From the NCBI GenBank assembly GCA_002477475.1, contig DLPX01000005.1, positions 1 to 14,852 of the forward strand: a stretch of DNA of 14,852 nt, given 5' to 3'. Positions within the stretch are counted from its first letter, which is position 1; each line of letters opens with the position of its first letter. The notes beneath the pieces are model-generated. The model was not told the origin of the DNA and ran no database searches. It saw only the letters and a list, made by a program, of their open reading frames with translations. The stretch is from Proteobacteria bacterium UBA7447 (lineage in GTDB: Bacteria > Pseudomonadota > Gammaproteobacteria > Arenicellales > UBA868). Positions 1 through 6,424 of this stretch are shown here, one piece after another. The position numbers and the translations under genes were made by a program.

Positions 1-114
1 CCCTAACAGCGAGAAGAATTCACCTCTTTGGATATCGAAAGAGGTGTTATCTACCGCCGTGACTTGGCCAAAGCGCTTACTCACGCCTTGGAATGAAATT
101 ATCGGGTCACTCAT
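1..114 (-). CDS. potA: Polyamine ABC transporter ATP-binding protein, PotA-like (N-terminal fragment, cut by window edge)
   Basis: Translating the minus strand from the ATG at 114 gives 38 codons open to the edge. They begin MSDPIISFQGVSKRFG and end FFSLLG. This is the standard ABC-ATPase opening: a first beta strand, the aromatic A-loop region (KRFG) and the residues just before Walker A, whose GxxGxGKT lies outside the window. The start lies two bases after the permease stop, so the gene is the last visible cistron of the potD-potB-potC-potA-type operon. The ATPase would energise polyamine import at the inner face of the membrane. Assignment to PotA rests on position in the operon and the typical N-terminus; the signature and regulatory domains cannot be seen. 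Confidence 0.85.
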   Translation of the reverse strand, partial: MSDPIISFQGVSKRFGQVTAVDNTSFDIQRGEFFSLLG

Positions 115-116
115 GA

Positions 117-932
117 TCAGATTCCTGAACTGCTTTCAAGTTTGACACCCCGGCGCCTGATCCATTCAGCAAAAGACACCACGACAAAGGATAGAACAAA
201 GATCGTAGCGCCCAATGCGAGGACGGGGGGAATTTTGGTCGGGAAACGAAGCGAGCTCCAAATATAAATGGGCAGTGTCGGATCCGTACTGGTGAGGAAA
301 AATGCCAATACGAATTCGTCGAAAGAGATTGTAAAGGTGAGCAGCAGGCTGGCGATAATGCCCGGCAACACGATAGGAAAAGTCACTCGCCAAAATGTCA
401 TCCAGGCGCCTTCGCCAAGATCAAGTGCTGCCTCCTCAAGGCTCTTATCGAAGCCTTCCATTCGGGAGATTAGAACCAGCATCGCGAATGGGGTGCACAA
501 CAGCATGTGGGCAAAACCAACAGTCCACAGTGACAGCGGAATGTCGAGCTGAGTGATCAGGATCAACAGCGCAATCGCCAGAATAATGCCCGGAATCACC
601 AGAGGCACCATGATAAATCCCAAGACAGGCCCTTGGCCTGGTATCCGGTAACGCGTAACCGCTTTTGCGGCAAGAAGACCGAACATTGTGCTTACAACAG
701 CTACTGCGACGCCGACTTTTACGCTGTTCATCAGCGCTTCCAGCAAGTCGGGCGTGTTGATCATTTTTTCGTACCACTGGAACGTAAAACCTTTCAGCGG
801 AAACGCGATGTACTTGGATTTATTGAATGAAAACAGCGGCAGGAACAATACCGGGAGGTAGATAAAGGTCAGGTAGATCACCGCGTAGACGGCAAAGCCG
901 TCAGGGCGCCACCAGGGCCGATTTACGTTCAT
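117..932 (-). CDS. potC: Spermidine/putrescine ABC transporter permease, PotC-like
   Basis: Inner-membrane permease of 271 residues, the normal PotC length. Hydrophobic segments fall at roughly residues 13-35, 70-90, 103-127, 135-155, 190-212 and 237-256. The cytoplasmic EAA loop that docks on the ATPase runs from about 167 to 191 (EEAALDLGEG... then FPIVLPG), a clear signature of binding-protein-dependent permeases. The sequence FSFNKSKY near residue 35 is typical of the PotC/PotI group. The ATG overlaps the stop of the upstream permease in an ATGA arrangement, and GGAGGG lies just before it on the minus strand, so the two permeases are translationally coupled and would form the transmembrane heterodimer. 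A putrescine, spermidine or other cationic substrate cannot be told from sequence alone. Confidence 0.92.
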   Translation of the reverse strand: MNVNRPWWRPDGFAVYAVIYLTFIYLPVLFLPLFSFNKSKYIAFPLKGFTFQWYEKMINTPDLLEALMNSVKVGVAVAVVSTMFGLLAAKAVTRYRIPGQGPVLGFIMVPLVIPGIILAIALLILITQLDIPLSLWTVGFAHMLLCTPFAMLVLISRMEGFDKSLEEAALDLGEGAWMTFWRVTFPIVLPGIIASLLLTFTISFDEFVLAFFLTSTDPTLPIYIWSSLRFPTKIPPVLALGATIFVLSFVVVSFAEWIRRRGVKLESSSGI

Positions 933-1840
933 GCGACCCTCCTTCGGAATTGGTGCGTGCCCCAGAGAAGCACGCAGACCATCGCTGTTATCGTGAGCAT
1001 CACCATGACAGAGATGGCGGCACCCAATGGCCAGTTGAAGGCTTTGCCGAACATCGACTGGATAATGTTACCGATCATGATTCCGCTGGGTCCTCCGACC
1101 AGCGACGGCGTAACGTAATCTCCGACGGTCGGAATGAAAACCAGAAGGCTCGCAGCAATAACCCCCGGCAGGGAAAGCGGCAGCGTGACTCGGACAAAAG
1201 TCATAAACGCGTTTTCACCCAAGTCACGCGCTGCCTCAAGCAGGGAGCGGTCAATTTTCTCTAGCGACACATAAATTGGCAGGATCGCGAAAGCCGCCCA
1301 GGCATGAGCCAGTGTGATCGTGACAGCCATCGGGTTGTACAACAGAAACTCAAGCGGTTCACTAATGAGCCCAATGGACTTGAGCCCCGAATTAACTACT
1401 CCGTTGTAGCCCAGCATTAGTTTCCACGCGAAAACGCGCAGTAGATAACTTGTCCAGAACGGGACTGTGATCAGAATCAGCCAGACGAGCTTATTGGTTT
1501 TGATTCGAAAAGCGATGAAATACGCCATCGGATAAGCGAGCAGGACGGTCGCCAGGGTTACCATGCCGGAGATCTTGATCGATTTGAACAGGATCATTCC
1601 GTATATCGGCTTGGCAAAAAAATCGGCGTAGTTTTTCCATGAAAAGGTTTTGATGAAGTCAACGTAGTCCTGTAGCCAGAAACTTAAGGTGAACAGGACC
1701 AGCAAGGGCATGGCGAGGCCGAACACCATCGCCAACAGTGTTGGCGACAGCAGGCTGAACCCACGTAGCGCTTCGCTCTCCAGGAAGCGCCGGCGCAGGC
1801 GTAAACTGATGCCTGGCGAAGAGGTGGCTGATCTGCTCAT
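929..1840 (-). CDS. potB: Spermidine/putrescine ABC transporter permease, PotB-like
   Basis: Inner-membrane permease of 303 residues. After a short basic N-terminus (LRLRRRF near 14-19) the first membrane segment is about 28-54. Further segments lie at about 88-110, 118-138, 170-190, 225-245 and 273-294. The EAA loop is at about 202-226 (LEAARDLGEN... then LPLSLPG). The motif VPFWTSYLLR near 126-135 is characteristic of PotB/PotH proteins. It is the first of the two coupled permease genes and lies 130 bases after the binding-protein gene, with a stem-loop between them. No Shine-Dalgarno is visible before the ATG: the upstream bases are AT-rich, and an in-frame TAA closes the frame 12 bases before the ATG, so the start is well bounded. 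Confidence 0.92.
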   Translation of the reverse strand: MSRSATSSPGISLRLRRRFLESEALRGFSLLSPTLLAMVFGLAMPLLVLFTLSFWLQDYVDFIKTFSWKNYADFFAKPIYGMILFKSIKISGMVTLATVLLAYPMAYFIAFRIKTNKLVWLILITVPFWTSYLLRVFAWKLMLGYNGVVNSGLKSIGLISEPLEFLLYNPMAVTITLAHAWAAFAILPIYVSLEKIDRSLLEAARDLGENAFMTFVRVTLPLSLPGVIAASLLVFIPTVGDYVTPSLVGGPSGIMIGNIIQSMFGKAFNWPLGAAISVMVMLTITAMVCVLLWGTHQFRRRVA

Positions 1841-1903
1841 GAACGAAATATTTTAATAGCGGCTGGCCCTGCAGACAGCAAGTTAATCGTGAGCCAAAAG
1901 CAT

Positions 1904-1934
1904 GATGCCGGACGAGGAGGCCTCGCCCGGCATC
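1904..1934 (-). terminator. Stem-loop after the PotD-like gene; probable attenuator or mRNA 3'-end stabiliser
   Basis: GATGCCGG at 1904-1911 pairs with CCGGCATC at 1927-1934. Inside them CGAGG (1913-1917) pairs with CCTCG (1921-1925) around a three-base loop, with one A/C mismatch between the two stems. This makes 13 base pairs, mostly GC. On the transcribed minus strand the stem is followed by ATGCTTTTGG, only a short U-run, so termination would be partial. It lies between the binding-protein stop and the permease start. Such a hairpin usually lets the binding protein be made in excess of the membrane components; that role here is inferred. Confidence 0.65.
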
Positions 1935-1970
1935 TTCTACTCAACGTCTACTGAACGTCCAACCGATAGC

Positions 1971-3113
1971 TTACATACCGGCTTTGACTTCCTCGAACAT
2001 GGCCTGCAGCGCCGGCTCGTTGCCCATCGGGGCCTGGAAGATGCCGGCGTTCAATGTCTCGTTAACGTCTACCGAGTAACCGAGTTCTTTCAACAGCCCG
2101 GGGCTATCCTGCTCAACTTTGGCAAAGGCATTAATGTTGCCGTGCCCATAGCCGTACTCGGTCAGCGCAAACACGCCGGATTCCACACTGGCGTAGGCAT
2201 CCAGGTAGTCATAGATCCGGTCAAGTTTGGCGGGATCATGGTCGCTCATCAGGCAGAAACCGCAGACCCAGGTCATGGCGCCTTCTTTCGGGCTGGTGTA
2301 GCGCACATCCAACCCTTCCCTTTTGAGCGCAGCGTAAGACGAGTTCCAGGCAGAGGTCGCAACCAGTTCGCCAGAGGCGAGCGCCTGCTCAATGTCGGCC
2401 GGGCTAGTCCAGTAGTAGCGCATCAACGGCAGTTGCTCCTTCAGCGCTGCCCGGGTTTTCACCATTTCATCATCAGTCATGTTAAAGGGGTCTTTAGCAC
2501 CGATATAAATGGCAGCCACCATGACACCATCGATCAGGCTGTCTGCCATCGAGAGGCGACCTTTGTACTTCGGATCCCAGAGCAAGCCCCAACTTTCGTT
2601 ATCAACATACTCAGGCGCGAGGTCAGCGCGGTACAGCACAGATGTTAGCCCCCAGTCGGTTGGGAAGAAATACTGGTTGTTGCCCTCATAGGTGCCCGGA
2701 ATGGTTTTCAGGCTCGGGATAATGTCATCCCAGGTGCTGAGCCGGCTGGTGTCAATCGGCTCAAGAATGCCGGCGTCTTTCCAGATCGGCACTTTGTAAG
2801 TACAGGGCTGAGTGAGATCAACCTTGAATCCCGCGCGCATTTTGGCGAAGGCTTCTTCTTCGTCACCGAAAATAGCCATGTTGGGCGATTCGCCGTGTTT
2901 GGCAAGGTAGGACTGGTGCAGTTCCGGTACATCCCAGCCTTCCCAGGTGAAGACCGTGGGATGATCATCGCTTCCCGCGAAAGCGGAACGACTGCCCACC
3001 GGCATCATGACCATCGTCGCGCCGAGCGCCACCAGGCTCTGGTTGAACTGCCGGCGGCTCATCTTTCCCGTGGCGAGTTGCTCTACAACATCTTCTTTTT
3101 TCAGATCTTTCAT
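1971..3113 (-). CDS. potD: Polyamine ABC transporter periplasmic substrate-binding protein, PotD-like, with Tat-type signal
   Basis: Periplasmic binding protein of 380 residues that would capture putrescine, spermidine or a related compound and deliver it to the PotB/PotC-like permeases. The N-terminus is long and charged (about 17 residues) and leads into SRRQFNQ at 19-25, a twin-arginine motif, then a hydrophobic stretch and a likely cleavage after AFA near residue 46. The mature part begins with strands typical of the family (TVFTWEGW near 53-60) and has GFKVDLTQPC and FFPTDWGLTSVLY-type segments found in bacterial solute-binding protein family 1. The ATG is well supported by AAGGAGG seven bases upstream (3121-3127, minus). 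The second methionine (residue 18) would keep the arginines but lacks such a site. It is the first gene of the transport operon. The exact ligand is not determinable. Confidence 0.9.
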   Translation of the reverse strand: MKDLKKEDVVEQLATGKMSRRQFNQSLVALGATMVMMPVGSRSAFAGSDDHPTVFTWEGWDVPELHQSYLAKHGESPNMAIFGDEEEAFAKMRAGFKVDLTQPCTYKVPIWKDAGILEPIDTSRLSTWDDIIPSLKTIPGTYEGNNQYFFPTDWGLTSVLYRADLAPEYVDNESWGLLWDPKYKGRLSMADSLIDGVMVAAIYIGAKDPFNMTDDEMVKTRAALKEQLPLMRYYWTSPADIEQALASGELVATSAWNSSYAALKREGLDVRYTSPKEGAMTWVCGFCLMSDHDPAKLDRIYDYLDAYASVESGVFALTEYGYGHGNINAFAKVEQDSPGLLKELGYSVDVNETLNAGIFQAPMGNEPALQAMFEEVKAGM

Positions 3114-3120
3114 CGTTGTT

Positions 3121-3127
3121 CCTCCTT
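3121..3127 (-). promoter_or_regulatory. Strong Shine-Dalgarno site for the PotD-like gene
   Basis: The minus strand reads AAGGAGG, a perfect match to the anti-Shine-Dalgarno, seven bases before the ATG at 3113. It fixes the start and suggests high translation, as expected for an abundant binding protein. Confidence 0.85.
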
Positions 3128-3191
3128 AAGTTCTCTTATGACTACGCAGAATTCTTGCTAACCGTGATCCTGATTAGAATCGTTCGGATCC

Positions 3192-3225
3192 TCCTATATT
3201 AGGATATTTCGGACCCGTAGGTGAA
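3192..3225 (-). promoter_or_regulatory. Candidate promoter with overlapping palindrome upstream of the PotD-like gene
   Basis: On the minus strand a TTCACC (-35-like, 3220-3225) is followed after 18 bases by TAATAT (-10-like, 3196-3201), about 80 bases before the PotD-like start. The -10 overlaps the small palindrome TCCTA-TAT-TAGGA at 3192-3204, which could be an operator. The -35 match is weak, so this is tentative. The rest of the 169-base gap between the aminotransferase and this gene shows nothing else I can assign. Confidence 0.3.
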
Positions 3226-3282
3226 GCCTCTCCTGGCAACCCCAATTTAGTATCTTGTGTCGACGCCGAACCCCTTGTTGAC

Positions 3283-4644
3283 CTAGGCTCTCACCTGCTC
3301 CAGCGTTTTGTCGAGCGCCTTTGCTGCGAGATCGACAAGTTCATCGATCTGGTCCTTGGACATGATCAGCGGCGGGGAGATAATCATGCTGTCGCCAACG
3401 GCCCGCATCACCAGGCCCAGATCAGCCGCGATATCGCGACAGAGCGCGCCGGTACTGCCCGAAGGCTCAAACGGGGCCCGGGTTTCTTTGTCGGCAACAA
3501 TCTCAAAAGCGCCTAAGAATCCCAGTCCGCGCACCTCGCCCACGAGAGGGTGATCGGCAAGCTCGGTCCAACGTTTTTGCAGGTAAGGCCCGGTTTCGGT
3601 ACGCACCTGATCAATAATCCCTTCGTCGCGCAGAATTCGAATGTTGGCGGAGGCGACTGCGCACGCAGCTGGGTGACCGGCATAAGTCATGCCGTGGGCA
3701 AATTCGCCACCTTCTTCGATGATCACCCGTGTGATGTGATCTGCCACCATCACGCCGCCGATGGGGAGATATCCCGAAGAAAGCCCTTTGGCAATCGGCA
3801 TGAGGTCTGGCTTCAGGCCATAGTAATCACTGGCAAACCATTCGCCCGTGCGGCCGAAGCCGCAGATGACCTCGTCAGCGACGAGAAGAATCTGGTGACG
3901 CTTACAGATCGCGCTGATTTCGGGCCAGTAGGTTTCTGGCGGCACAATGACGCCTCCGGCACCCTGGATAGGTTCGGCAATAAACGCCGCGACGCGATGC
4001 TCGCCCAATTCTTCGATTTTCTGTTCCAGTTCGCTAGCGACTTTCTTGCCGAACTCATCGGGCGACAGGTCTCCGCCTTCCCGATACCAGAACGGTTGGC
4101 CGATATGCACAATGTCGGGAATCGGGAGGCCGCCTTGTTCATGCATCGACGACATGCCGCCAAGACTGGCGCCTGCCATGGTGCTGCCGTGATAGGCGTT
4201 TTTTCTGCTGATGATGACCTGCTTATCAGGGTGGCCCATGCACTGCCAGAAGTGGCGGGCCATCCGCACAACCGTGTCGTTGGATTCAGAGCCCGAATTC
4301 GTCAGGAACACGTGAGTCAGATGATCCTGGGTAATCTCTGAAAGCAGCGCGGAGAGTTCGATAACAGGAGGATGCGCTGTCTGGAAGAAGCTGTTGTAGT
4401 AGGGCAGCTCCTCAATCTGTTTGCGTGCAACCTCGGCGAGGTCCTTTCGTCCATAGCCCACGTTGACGCACCACAGGCCTGCCATGGCATCGAGCATTTG
4501 ATGTCCATCGGAATCCCAAAGGTAGACGCCCTCAGCGCGTTGAATGATTCGGGCACCGGTTTCGTGCATTCGCTTGTGATCGGTAAACGGATGCAAAAAG
4601 TGGGCGTGATCAAGCGCCTGATATTCGGCGGTGCTAAGCGACAT
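3283..4644 (-). CDS. spuC: Polyamine (putrescine):pyruvate aminotransferase, class III, SpuC-like
   Basis: PLP-dependent class III aminotransferase of 453 residues, the usual SpuC length. It would transfer the amino group of putrescine or a related polyamine to pyruvate, giving an aminoaldehyde and alanine in the cytoplasm. Visible family elements are LDAMAGLWCVNVGYG near 51-65, the phosphate-binding NSGSESND near 116-123 (SESND where many relatives have SEAND), YHGST at 151-155, DEVICGFGRTG at 257-267 and the Schiff-base lysine K286 in IAKGLSSGY. From memory, long stretches match Pseudomonas SpuC closely, including FFQTAHPPV and AVGDSMIISPPL. The start is supported by AAGGAG eight bases upstream (4653-4658). 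It lies between the synthetase and importer genes. A beta-alanine or other omega-amine substrate is a possible alternative. Confidence 0.9.
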   Translation of the reverse strand: MSLSTAEYQALDHAHFLHPFTDHKRMHETGARIIQRAEGVYLWDSDGHQMLDAMAGLWCVNVGYGRKDLAEVARKQIEELPYYNSFFQTAHPPVIELSALLSEITQDHLTHVFLTNSGSESNDTVVRMARHFWQCMGHPDKQVIISRKNAYHGSTMAGASLGGMSSMHEQGGLPIPDIVHIGQPFWYREGGDLSPDEFGKKVASELEQKIEELGEHRVAAFIAEPIQGAGGVIVPPETYWPEISAICKRHQILLVADEVICGFGRTGEWFASDYYGLKPDLMPIAKGLSSGYLPIGGVMVADHITRVIIEEGGEFAHGMTYAGHPAACAVASANIRILRDEGIIDQVRTETGPYLQKRWTELADHPLVGEVRGLGFLGAFEIVADKETRAPFEPSGSTGALCRDIAADLGLVMRAVGDSMIISPPLIMSKDQIDELVDLAAKALDKTLEQVRA

Positions 4645-4686
4645 ACGTAAGACTCCTTGGCGGGGGTTTTCTTGACTCAGACTCGC

Positions 4687-4716
4687 ATCTTAGAAGTCAG
4701 AGATCTGCGGCGTCAA
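4687..4716 (-). promoter_or_regulatory. Candidate sigma70-type promoter for the aminotransferase gene
   Basis: The minus strand carries TTGACG (4711-4716) and, after 18 bases, TAAGAT (4687-4692). These match the -35 consensus at five of six bases and the -10 at four of six. They lie about 45 bases before the aminotransferase start. This suggests the aminotransferase and importer genes can be transcribed separately from the synthetase. The remainder of the 133-base gap holds an AT-rich TTAATTAA region and a run of six T in the transcribed strand, possibly a weak terminator. Confidence 0.45.
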
Positions 4717-4777
4717 CGCGTTTTGCACGCCAAGAAATCCGAAAAAAGATGGGGTTTTAATTAAACACCGGGCGAAC

Positions 4778-6157
4778 TTAGACGTTCAACAGCAAGTGTT
4801 CACGCTCCCAGGAGCTGATCACCTGAAGGAAGGTGTCATATTCACTTTCCTTGACAGCATTCCACGCCTGAACGAACCGTGTGCCCAGCATCTCCTTGAG
4901 ATCATCAGAGTTCTCAAGCGCCTGCAGCGATTGCTCGAGACTGCGTGGCAATTCGTAAGGCATGTCATAGGCGCTCGCGGTCACGGGAGCGCTTGGATCA
5001 AGTTTTTGCTGCATACCGAGCAGCCCGCAGGCGAGGCTCGCGGCAATCGCCAGATAGGGATTTGCGTCGGCACCCGGCACCCGGTTTTCAACACGACGTG
5101 ATTCACGGCCGGAATCCGGCACGCGAAGCCCCACCGTCCGGTTGTCCAGGCCCCATTGGACGTTAATGGGTGCCGCGTGGTATCGGATCAGGCGCCGGTA
5201 GGAGTTCACGTTGGGTGCGAGCAAGGATAAAGAAGCCGGCAAGAAGCGTTGCAGCCCGCCGATATGTGCATAAAAAAGCGAACTGGCTTCTCCATTTTTG
5301 TCGCTGAAGACATTTTTCTTGGTGTTTGCACAGACGACGCTTTGATGGATGTGCATCGCGCTGCCCGGTTCTTTTTCCATGGGTTTGGCCATGAATGAGG
5401 CATACATCTTGTGCCTGAGTGCCGTTTCACGCACGGTCCGTTTAAACAAAAAGGCCTGGTCAGCGATGGCCACGGGGTCACCGTGCAGCAGGTTGACCTC
5501 CATTTGCGCAGCGCCGGCCTCGTGGTTGAGGGTCTCCAACGAGATGTCGAGTCCCTCGCAGTAGTCATACAAATCCTCAAATAAGGGATCAAACTCATTT
5601 ACGGCATCAATTGAAAAGGATTGGCGCCCTGATTCCGCACGCCCGGAACGGCCAACCGGGGGTTCCAGGGGGTAATCCGCGTCAGGATTGGGTTTGATCA
5701 GGTAAAACTCGAGTTCAGGCGCAACGACGGGTTCCCACCCGTGTTCTCTATAGGCATCGACGACTTTTTGCAGCACGTAGCGCGGCGCCATTTCAACAGG
5801 ACTGCCGTCGGCATAGAAGCAATCATGGATGACGAGCGCGGTAGGTTCCTGTGTCCAAGGGACGAGCCGAAAGCTGTCAAGGTCGGGCTTGAGGAAAATA
5901 TCTTTGTCCGCAGGATCCACTGCGCTTTGGTCTTCCGGGTACTCGCCCGTCACTGTCTGAAGGAAGATGGCTTCTGGAAGGCGCATCCCAATCTCTTCGC
6001 TGTATTTATGCGCCGGGATGAGTTTCCCTCGCGCAATGCCGGTCATGTCAGGGATAACGGCTTCAATCTCGTCAATTCGGTTGTCACGCAGCCACTGCCG
6101 TATGCTGCGATCCGGAACCGTATCAGTCGTGCCAATGGAAGGTAATTTGTCAGACAT
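4778..6157 (-). CDS. puuA: Glutamine synthetase family protein, gamma-glutamylputrescine synthetase (PuuA/SpuI type)
   Basis: Type I glutamine synthetase fold, 459 residues. Its likely reaction is ATP-dependent ligation of glutamate to putrescine or another polyamine, the first step of the gamma-glutamylated polyamine route, in the cytoplasm. The N-terminal beta-grasp domain (about 20-115) contains DMTGIARGK near 37-45. The catalytic domain shows metal-binding and ATP-site segments: PELEFYLI near 147-154, NHEAGAAQMEVN near 211-222, HIHQS at 269-273, NRTVGLRVP near 339-347 and RVENRVPGADANPYL near 355-369. The short length, the DMTGIARGK form and the setting between polyamine genes favour a PuuA/SpuI enzyme over ammonia-assimilating GlnA. 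It starts at ATG 6157, preceded by a modest AGAGG. It is divergent from the HAAT-importer cluster. The exact amine substrate needs an assay. Confidence 0.88.
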   Translation of the reverse strand: MSDKLPSIGTTDTVPDRSIRQWLRDNRIDEIEAVIPDMTGIARGKLIPAHKYSEEIGMRLPEAIFLQTVTGEYPEDQSAVDPADKDIFLKPDLDSFRLVPWTQEPTALVIHDCFYADGSPVEMAPRYVLQKVVDAYREHGWEPVVAPELEFYLIKPNPDADYPLEPPVGRSGRAESGRQSFSIDAVNEFDPLFEDLYDYCEGLDISLETLNHEAGAAQMEVNLLHGDPVAIADQAFLFKRTVRETALRHKMYASFMAKPMEKEPGSAMHIHQSVVCANTKKNVFSDKNGEASSLFYAHIGGLQRFLPASLSLLAPNVNSYRRLIRYHAAPINVQWGLDNRTVGLRVPDSGRESRRVENRVPGADANPYLAIAASLACGLLGMQQKLDPSAPVTASAYDMPYELPRSLEQSLQALENSDDLKEMLGTRFVQAWNAVKESEYDTFLQVISSWEREHLLLNV

Positions 6158-6207
6158 AAAGCCTCTAAAGCGATGAAAACCGGGCCAAGTGTAACTAAGA
6201 GGCCATC

Positions 6208-6237
6208 ATTACAACAGGCGTTATAGATCTCGATCAA
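6208..6237 (-). promoter_or_regulatory. Candidate promoter for the gamma-glutamylputrescine synthetase gene
   Basis: On the minus strand TTGATC (6232-6237) and TGTAAT (6208-6213) are 18 bases apart. TGTAAT matches the -10 consensus at five of six bases and TTGATC matches the -35 at four of six. The -10 lies about 50 bases before the synthetase ATG. It sits back to back with the plus-strand promoter candidate at 6262-6290, so the two clusters could share regulators. Confidence 0.4.
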
Positions 6238-6261
6238 TATTAGCTTTTCATTATTTTGGGA

Positions 6262-6290
6262 TTGACCCCACTGTGAAACTAATTGAGAAT
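6262..6290 (+). promoter_or_regulatory. Candidate promoter for the HAAT-importer cluster
   Basis: TTGACC at 6262-6267 and GAGAAT at 6285-6290 are separated by 17 bases, a good sigma70-type spacing with five of six and four of six consensus matches. This would leave a leader of about 130 bases before the binding-protein ATG. The leader shows no obvious riboswitch. The rest of the 267-base divergent region (6158-6424) is AT-rich, with no gene seen. Confidence 0.4.
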
Positions 6291-6411
6291 GTTTCCCACT
6301 ATCTTGGTTCGTTTTCGGTTTGGCGAGTTAAAAAAGTAGCCCAAATAGCTGGGTGGGCCAGGATTGGGAAGTATCGAGCTGGTTGTACCCAAAATCTGAT
6401 ACTAAACATGT

Positions 6412-6417
6412 GAGGAG
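6412..6417 (+). promoter_or_regulatory. Shine-Dalgarno site deciding the start of the HAAT binding-protein gene
   Basis: GAGGAG lies seven bases before the ATG at 6425. That start immediately opens a clean signal peptide, whereas the in-frame ATG at 6353 would add 24 unrelated polar residues before it. The downstream ATG is therefore chosen. Confidence 0.85.
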
Positions 6418-6424
6418 AATAGGA

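Noticed and set aside
1902..2648. Long plus-strand open frame (248 codons) opposite the PotD-like gene
   Set aside because: It is antisense to a clear family member with a strong ribosome site. Its protein has no recognisable domain and its start lies inside the hairpin region.
3550..4341. Plus-strand open frame of 263 codons opposite the aminotransferase
   Set aside because: It is a shadow of the well-conserved spuC-type coding sequence, with no family features of its own.
4745..4775. Possible terminator after the synthetase gene (TTAATTAA region followed by six T on the minus strand)
   Set aside because: The stem is AT-rich with mismatches and the T-run is separated from it, so I could not support it as a feature.
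6353..6424. Earlier ATG for the HAAT binding protein
   Set aside because: It would add 24 polar residues before a clean signal peptide, while a good GAGGAG site lies just before the ATG at 6425.
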